NCBI GenBank assembly: GCA_023249165.1
Contig: JAHFDE010000066.1
Coordinates: 1-10,984 of the forward strand
DNA length: 10,984 nucleotides
Direction: 5' to 3'
Origin: Candidatus Methylomirabilota bacterium
GTDB taxonomy: Bacteria > Methylomirabilota > Methylomirabilia > Methylomirabilales > CSP1-5
Shown piece by piece: positions 8,009-10,984 of this stretch. Under the pieces are notes generated by a model. That model saw nothing but the letters and a program-made list of their open reading frames with translations, was not told the origin of the DNA and searched no databases. The translations under genes were made by a program, and so were the position numbers. Each line of letters opens with the position of its first letter. The stretch's first letter is position 1.

Positions 8009-8024
8009 TATGGAATTGCCCATA
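8009..8024. promoter_or_regulatory. inverted repeat TATGG-N6-CCATA in the divergent gene gap
   Basis: Perfect 5-bp arms (8009-8013 and 8020-8024) flank a 6-nt spacer between the divergent TPR and CPBP genes. It lies just upstream of the TPR gene's ribosome site and could be a repressor or activator operator. A short repeat like this can occur by chance. Confidence 0.3.
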
Positions 8025-8036
8025 TTTGCACGAACT

Positions 8037-8051
8037 ATGCCAAGATGGCAT
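8037..8051. promoter_or_regulatory. inverted repeat ATGCCA-aga-TGGCAT beside the CPBP promoter
   Basis: Perfect 6-bp arms with a 3-nt centre, ending 5 bp before the -35 box at 8057. Its place in a divergent intergenic region directly upstream of a near-consensus promoter is typical of a regulator binding site. The regulator is unknown and no regulator gene lies in the window apart from the sigma factor. Confidence 0.4.
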
Positions 8052-8056
8052 GGGCG

Positions 8057-8084
8057 TTGACCCACTGGACCCCTCTGATATAAT
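8057..8084 (+). promoter_or_regulatory. near-consensus sigma-70 promoter of the CPBP protease gene
   Basis: -35 TTGACC (8057-8062; 5 of 6), 16-nt spacer, -10 TATAAT (8079-8084; 6 of 6). Transcription would start near 8091. The -10 box covers the in-frame ATG at 8083, so that ATG cannot be the start of the CPBP protein on this transcript. Confidence 0.75.
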
Positions 8085-8115
8085 GCGCCCCCATGAAGCC
8101 CAGGGAGGGACCACT

Positions 8116-9024
8116 GTGCGATTCCCCGGTCGGCTCGCCTGCCTGTTGATGGGGGTCATCGGCCTGAGTGTGCTCACGGCTCCCCTTATCAAGGGGGCGG
8201 TCGAGTGGCTCCCGCAGGCCTTTCCCTCCTCAGCACTCTTCGACCTTGACACCGCGGGCGGCTCCTACGACTTTGGGCGAATCTACCGCCGTCTCTTGCT
8301 GCTGCTCACCCTGCTCTTGGGTACTCTCGGGCGGAAGTGGCTGGGGCCGATTTCCTTGAGAGGGATCGCGACCGGGCGCCGTCCGGGGCGCCAGCTCGGA
8401 AGCGGCTTCGTGCTCGGGTGCTTTTCCCTCGCACTCTTCCTTGCAATCTTCCTCCTGATGGGCGAACGTTCGCTCGCGCCGGCCGCTCCGGCAGACTGGT
8501 CCTGGCGCGCCGGCCGCGCCCTCGCCAGCGCCCTCGTCGTGGGAGTCGTGGAAGAGACGATCTTCCGTGGGTACCTGCTGGGGGGATTCCTGCGTGATGG
8601 GTCAAGGCTCGGTGCGGTGGTGTGGAGTAGCGCCCTTTTCTCTGCCGTTCACTTTCTCCGCGCGCCCGTCCGGGTCACCCCCGGCCTTCACCTGGGCGTG
8701 GGCTTTCAGGCCCTCGTCGCGCACCTCCATCCGCTCGGACGACCGGAGGTCTTCTTCCCCTTCGTCGGCCTCTTGCTGCTCGGTATGCTCCTTGCCTACG
8801 CCTATCTCTGGACCGACTCGCTCCCCTTCGCCATCGGCCTGCACGCCGGCTGGGTCTTTCTCGTCATGACCGCCGGCCTCCTGCTGCGGGAACCGACCGG
8901 AATCGAGTGGTTGTATGGCGAGCAGGGAGTTCTGGCCAGAGTGGTAGGATGGACCCTCCTCCTGCTGATGGTCCCCATGCTCCGCCTCTGGATTGTCTGG
9001 ACTTCGAAGACGTCTCGCCGTTGA
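8116..9024 (+). CDS. CPBP-family intramembrane protease (CAAX-protease/Abi type)
   Basis: A 302-residue polytopic inner-membrane protein of the CPBP (Rce1-like) glutamic protease family. These cut membrane substrates or serve in bacteriocin self-immunity, and many have no known substrate. The family motifs are intact: VEETIFRGY (145-153) gives the paired glutamates E146/E147 and R151, FSAVH (175-179) gives H179, and LPFAIGLHAGW (236-246) gives H243. About eight hydrophobic segments span the chain. The gap between the two histidine motifs (64 residues) seems longer than in typical short CPBP proteins, with a loop around PVRVTPGLHLG. GTG at 8116 is chosen because GGAGGG (8104-8109) lies 6 nt upstream and the promoter at 8057-8084 rules out the upstream ATG at 8083. 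It is monocistronic, divergent from the TPR gene and convergent with the SAM enzyme gene. Confidence 0.9.
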   Translation: MRFPGRLACLLMGVIGLSVLTAPLIKGAVEWLPQAFPSSALFDLDTAGGSYDFGRIYRRLLLLLTLLLGTLGRKWLGPISLRGIATGRRPGRQLGSGFVLGCFSLALFLAIFLLMGERSLAPAAPADWSWRAGRALASALVVGVVEETIFRGYLLGGFLRDGSRLGAVVWSSALFSAVHFLRAPVRVTPGLHLGVGFQALVAHLHPLGRPEVFFPFVGLLLLGMLLAYAYLWTDSLPFAIGLHAGWVFLVMTAGLLLREPTGIEWLYGEQGVLARVVGWTLLLLMVPMLRLWIVWTSKTSRR

Positions 9025-9048
9025 CCGACGACTGAAGACCAGTTCATG

Positions 9049-9072
9049 GACTTCGACGAGCTCAGTCGAGTC
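9049..9072. repeat. hairpin with GACTCGAC-type stem and GAGCTCA loop
   Basis: GACTTCGAC (9049-9057) pairs with GTCGAGTC (9065-9072) as an 8-bp stem with one bulged T; the 7-nt loop is GAGCTCA. It lies 25 bp after the CPBP stop. No T-run follows on either strand, so a classic intrinsic terminator is not supported, though it may stabilise the 3' end. Confidence 0.5.
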
Positions 9073-9093
9073 GTTCAGAGTTCAGGGTTCAGG
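9073..9093 (+). repeat. tandem heptamer array GTTCANN x3
   Basis: Three abutting 7-mers: GTTCAGA (9073-9079), GTTCAGG (9080-9086) and GTTCAGG (9087-9093). They face the opposite-strand array at 9122-9159. Confidence 0.7.
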
Positions 9094-9121
9094 GTGTATT
9101 GATTAGAAAGTCTGATCTTGC

Positions 9122-9159
9122 CATGAACCACGAACCGTGAACTATGAACTGACCTGAAC
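9122..9159 (-). repeat. opposed tandem heptamer array (GTTCANN on the minus strand)
   Basis: Plus-strand units are CATGAAC (9122-9128), CACGAAC (9129-9135, degenerate), CGTGAAC (9136-9142) and TATGAAC (9143-9149); after 3 nt comes CCTGAAC (9153-9159). On the minus strand these read GTTCANN, the same unit as at 9073-9093, so the arrays are mutually inverted. Confidence 0.7.
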
Positions 9160-9189
9160 GGTCGTTGGTCATCTGTCATCGGTGAGCGG

Positions 9190-9996
9190 TCATCTGCGCC
9201 GTCGGCGCCCTCGGGCTTCCACCCGGACCGCTGCCCCCCGCCCCGCCTTCAGGAGACGCGCCGCGCTCCGCTGGTTCGCGAAGATTTCCAGATAGCCGGC
9301 ACTCCCGAGGATGGCTCCCGTCTCCCCGGGCTTCAGGCGGTCATAGCTCTGCTGCAGTCCACGCATCGTCTGGCCTCTGATCGAGACTGTGATTCCCCTC
9401 TCCGGGTGCAGGGCCGAGATCTGGCGGCCTGAGATGTTCGTAATGAGATTCCCAAACCGATCCACATGGAGTATAGAGCCTACAAGGACCCGAGAACCTC
9501 TTTTCGCCGGGACCGGCAGGCGGAGGCGCACAGAGCGCGCCGTGGCCTGTCCAAAGCGATCAATGCCACTCCGACGCGACAGATGTCCTGCCACCGGGGC
9601 AAAGACGTCCCGCCCGTGAAAGGTCTGACTCACCGGATGGAGAAGATACGCTTCCGCGGTGATCTCCACGACCCGCCGGATCTCACCCGAGGCGAACAGA
9701 TAGCTCAAGACCCCGTTGTCGGGCGCAACGTAGTACCCATGCCTGCCCTCGGCCACGAGACCCTTGCGCATGCCTCCCACGCCGGGATCAACCACCACCA
9801 GATGAACGGTCCCCTTGGGAAAGTACTGGTACGAACAGTCGAGGAGAAATGCCGCTTCGAGCACATCCTGGGGTGAGACGCCGTGGCACAGATCGACGAT
9901 CTGCGCCCGAGGGTTGATCCCCAGGATCACCCCCTTCATGATCCCGACGAAGGGATCGGCGTGTCCGAAATCGGTGAGCAGGGTGATGATCCTCAA
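9190..9996 (-). CDS. SAM hydroxide adenosyltransferase / SAM hydrolase (DUF62 family)
   Basis: Family that uses water or hydroxide to cleave S-adenosylmethionine to adenosine and methionine; related to fluorinase and chlorinase. The 268-residue product begins with the family signature IITLLTDFGHADPFVG (3-18). It carries the Asp-Arg-His set proposed for hydrolytic members: Asp70 and Arg77 in VVDPGVGGMRKG and His127 in QTFHGRDVFAP. APDNGVLSYLF (91-101) is a further family block, and the C-terminal domain contains HVDRFGNLITNI. An Arg-rich tail ends the chain. The intact triad argues for a hydrolase over a halogenase. The TTG start (9996-9994) overlaps the stop of the thioesterase gene in TTGA, with AAGGTGGAG just upstream, so the two are translationally coupled. 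The physiological role of these enzymes, possibly SAM balance, is not settled. Confidence 0.93.
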   Translation of the reverse strand: MRIITLLTDFGHADPFVGIMKGVILGINPRAQIVDLCHGVSPQDVLEAAFLLDCSYQYFPKGTVHLVVVDPGVGGMRKGLVAEGRHGYYVAPDNGVLSYLFASGEIRRVVEITAEAYLLHPVSQTFHGRDVFAPVAGHLSRRSGIDRFGQATARSVRLRLPVPAKRGSRVLVGSILHVDRFGNLITNISGRQISALHPERGITVSIRGQTMRGLQQSYDRLKPGETGAILGSAGYLEIFANQRSAARLLKAGRGAAVRVEARGRRRRR

Positions 9997-10391
9997 GGCT
10001 CCACCTTCACCAGGACTCCCCGGGCCTCAGCCACGACGACACCCTCGGCCGTGGCTGCCTGACTCTCCACCTCGACCGTCCTCCGCCCATTTCGGAGAAT
10101 TCTCCCGGCAAAGTGAAGACGCTCCCCCACCCTGGCGGGTTGCCTGAGCCGGACCTCCAATTTGCCAGTCACGGCCCTCACGCCGCGGAGCCAACACCCG
10201 TTGACCATCACCTCGTCGAGGATGGTAGCGATGATGCCTCCATGGACGATGTCCCGGAAGCCCTGGAACGCCGGTGTCGGGAGAAAGCTCGTGCGCACCT
10301 CCGTCTGCCCGACGAGCTCGAAGTCGAGCTGGAGCCCGGCAGGATTCTTCTTGCCGCAGACAAAACACCTCTGATCATCCACAAGTTCCAT
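9993..10391 (-). CDS. PaaI-type hotdog-fold thioesterase
   Basis: Small 132-residue hotdog acyl-CoA thioesterase-like protein, cytosolic and probably a homo-oligomer. CFVCGKKNPAGLQL near the N-terminus is the usual opening of this PaaI subgroup. HGGIIATILDEVM is the catalytic segment, with the HGG turn and an acidic residue on the long helix. KLEVRLRQPARVGE and EARGVLVKV complete the fold. ATG at 10391 follows a GGGGGAGG stretch. The reading frame stays open to 10748 and runs antisense through the tRNA, but that extension has no homologous look and is not coding. It is followed by the coupled SAM enzyme gene. The substrate is unknown; with an acyl-CoA synthetase in the same window, a fatty or aromatic acyl-CoA is reasonable but unproven. 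No promoter was identified in 10392-10536. Confidence 0.9.
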   Translation of the reverse strand: MELVDDQRCFVCGKKNPAGLQLDFELVGQTEVRTSFLPTPAFQGFRDIVHGGIIATILDEVMVNGCWLRGVRAVTGKLEVRLRQPARVGERLHFAGRILRNGRRTVEVESQAATAEGVVVAEARGVLVKVEP

Positions 10392-10488
10392 CGCCTCCCC
10401 CTGCCTTCCTCCGTAGCGTCTGAAAAACTGGCAGTTGCCTGAAATTCGTCCACCGCCGACCGGAAAATCTCGCTGGCCAACTTTCCCG

Positions 10489-10517
10489 TTGACTTTCTCC
10501 GCTCCCCTCTTTAGAGA
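10489..10517 (+). promoter_or_regulatory. probable promoter of tRNA-Leu
   Basis: -35 TTGACT (10489-10494), 17-nt spacer, weak -10 TAGAGA (10512-10517). The start would lie near 10524, about 13 nt before the tRNA. The stretch 10516-10527 is GATA repeated three times, offering alternative TAGATA -10 boxes. Confidence 0.5.
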
Positions 10518-10536
10518 TAGATAGATACCACGTGTT

Positions 10537-10623
10537 GCCGAAGTGGCGGAACTGGTAGACGCGCATGATTCAGGGTCATGTGGGCGTAAGCCTGTGGGGG
10601 TTCGAGTCCCCCCTTCGGCACCA
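10537..10623 (+). tRNA. tRNA-Leu (anticodon CAG), CCA encoded
   Basis: Class II tRNA. The acceptor stem GCCGAAG (10537-10543) pairs with CTTCGGC (10613-10619), followed by discriminator A and an encoded CCA (10621-10623). The D-arm is GCG/CGC with a GG-containing loop. The anticodon stem CATGA/TCATG encloses loop TTCAGGG with anticodon CAG (10571-10573), reading CUG. A long variable arm (GGGC-GTAA-GCCT) and T-arm GGGGG-TTCGAGT-CCCCC follow. Discriminator A and the long variable arm confirm leucine. No repeat of its 3' end is seen downstream in the window, so there is no sign of an integrated element here. Confidence 0.97.
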
Positions 10624-10843
10624 CTATTCTTGTCGCTTCTGCCGCCGCCAGTCCGCTTGATCTTACATACCCCCGGTGCCCCCTCGGCGAGCGTTCTAGG
10701 GCCGTTCCAACTTGCTGAGGCGAATTTGACCAGCCTGCCTTGCTGCAACGGTTGTGGGCGTGTGCAGCGCGCCTTTCACCGCTTCCCCCAAGCCCCGGGC
10801 CTCACTCGATCCCCTGTTGGCACATACCCTGCAGTATCTTTCT

Positions 10844-10854
10844 TGGTGTCACCA
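10844..10854. promoter_or_regulatory. short palindrome TGGTG-T-CACCA ahead of the edge ORF
   Basis: Perfect 11-bp palindrome ending 2 nt before the AGGAGGT ribosome site of the ORF at 10870. It may be an operator or a small leader hairpin. Apart from this and a weak TATCTT at 10835, the tRNA-to-ORF gap (10624-10869) shows no gene, terminator or clear promoter. Confidence 0.25.
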
Positions 10855-10869
10855 CCAGGAGGTCGGGCG

Positions 10870-10984
10870 ATGGACCTCGATTTCCCAGGCGAAACCTCAG
10901 GGGTAAGCCCTTATTTCGCGCCCGGATTTGCCCTCGGCTATGCTGCAGCACTGGCGCACCTTTGGGGACCAGAAGAGGCGGAGG
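10870..10984 (+). CDS. start of an unidentified ORF, cut by right window edge
   Basis: ATG at 10870 is preceded by a near-perfect Shine-Dalgarno AGGAGGT (10857-10863) with 6-nt spacing, and the frame stays open to the edge for 38 codons. The visible peptide begins MDLDFPGETSGVSPYF and continues with an Ala-rich stretch (PGFALGYAAALAHLWG). This is too short to assign a family. The AAALAHLWGPEEAE segment may be an amphipathic helix. Support rests on the ribosome site and open frame only. Confidence 0.5.
   Translation, partial: MDLDFPGETSGVSPYFAPGFALGYAAALAHLWGPEEAE

Larger units (their letters stand above)
9022..9171. repeat. imperfect inverted-repeat element of about 150 bp between convergent genes
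   Basis: The left end (9022-9049) and the complement of the right end (9171-9142) align as TGACC[G/A]ACGAC[T/C]G, a variable stretch of 6-8 nt, then AGTTCAT[G/A]G. In addition, GTTCATGG at 9042-9049 is perfectly complementary to CCATGAAC at 9121-9128. Inside lie a small hairpin (9049-9072) and opposed heptamer arrays. The left arm includes the CPBP stop codon. It has no coding capacity. It may be a dispersed intergenic repeat (REP- or MITE-like) and could also act as a bidirectional terminator; neither is shown. Confidence 0.6.

Noticed and set aside
8005..8010. TAGAAT (minus strand) as the -10 box of the TPR gene
   Set aside because: No acceptable -35 at 16-18 nt, and the start would fall on the ribosome site.
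7756..8115. N-terminal extension of the CPBP ORF
   Set aside because: It is antisense to the TPR gene and upstream of or within the CPBP promoter.
10392..10748. Long minus-strand extension of the thioesterase ORF with a TRTPTGLRPHDPESCASTS-like stretch
   Set aside because: It is the antisense translation of tRNA-Leu, a known spurious protein pattern. The thioesterase starts at ATG 10391.
10604..10984. tRNA-Leu 3' end as an integration site
   Set aside because: No direct repeat of the tRNA end, integrase or mobile gene in the visible flank.

Overview
The window looks like a stretch of chromosome from a GC-rich, free-living, probably uncultivated bacterium. The gene content is housekeeping or envelope-related: RmuC, HtrA, a sigma-70 factor, a CPBP protease, a SAM hydroxide adenosyltransferase, a hotdog thioesterase and a tRNA-Leu. 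There is no phage, plasmid, transposase or CRISPR signal. DUF4388 and TPR/zinc-ribbon membrane proteins, frequent GTG/TTG starts and intergenic GTTCA-type heptamer repeats would fit a Methylomirabilota/Rokubacteria, Nitrospirota or deltaproteobacteria-like genome. That placement is inference from general knowledge and is not proven here.

Layout: positions 1-7992 form one long minus-strand gene train. In transcription order it holds a 705-residue TPR/zinc-ribbon membrane protein, a DUF4388 protein with one membrane segment and a GspG-like tail (10-bp overlap with the previous gene), htrA with its own strong promoter, a short group-2/3 sigma-70 factor, rmuC (10 bp after the sigma gene), and an AMP-forming acyl-CoA synthetase cut by the left edge, also with its own promoter. 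At about 7993-8115 is a divergent control region with two short inverted repeats and a near-consensus promoter driving a plus-strand CPBP-family protease. That gene converges on the SAM adenosyltransferase across a 165-bp gap (9025-9189) filled by an imperfect inverted-repeat element carrying opposed heptamer arrays. The adenosyltransferase is translationally coupled to a PaaI-type thioesterase upstream of it. A plus-strand tRNA-Leu(CAG) follows, and a new plus-strand ORF begins near the right edge.

How the genes may work together: htrA, the sigma factor and rmuC are close enough to be one transcript, pairing periplasmic protein quality control with an alternative sigma factor. The TPR and DUF4388 proteins overlap and both span the membrane, so they are likely functional partners of unknown role. 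Four sigma-70-type promoters (acyl-CoA synthetase, htrA, CPBP, tRNA-Leu) share a TTGAC -35 core with 16-17 nt spacing. They also settle several start codons, because longer ORF versions would begin at or upstream of the promoter. No clearly novel defence or mobile system is visible. The least explained items are the TPR/DUF4388 pair and the nested repeat at 9022-9171.
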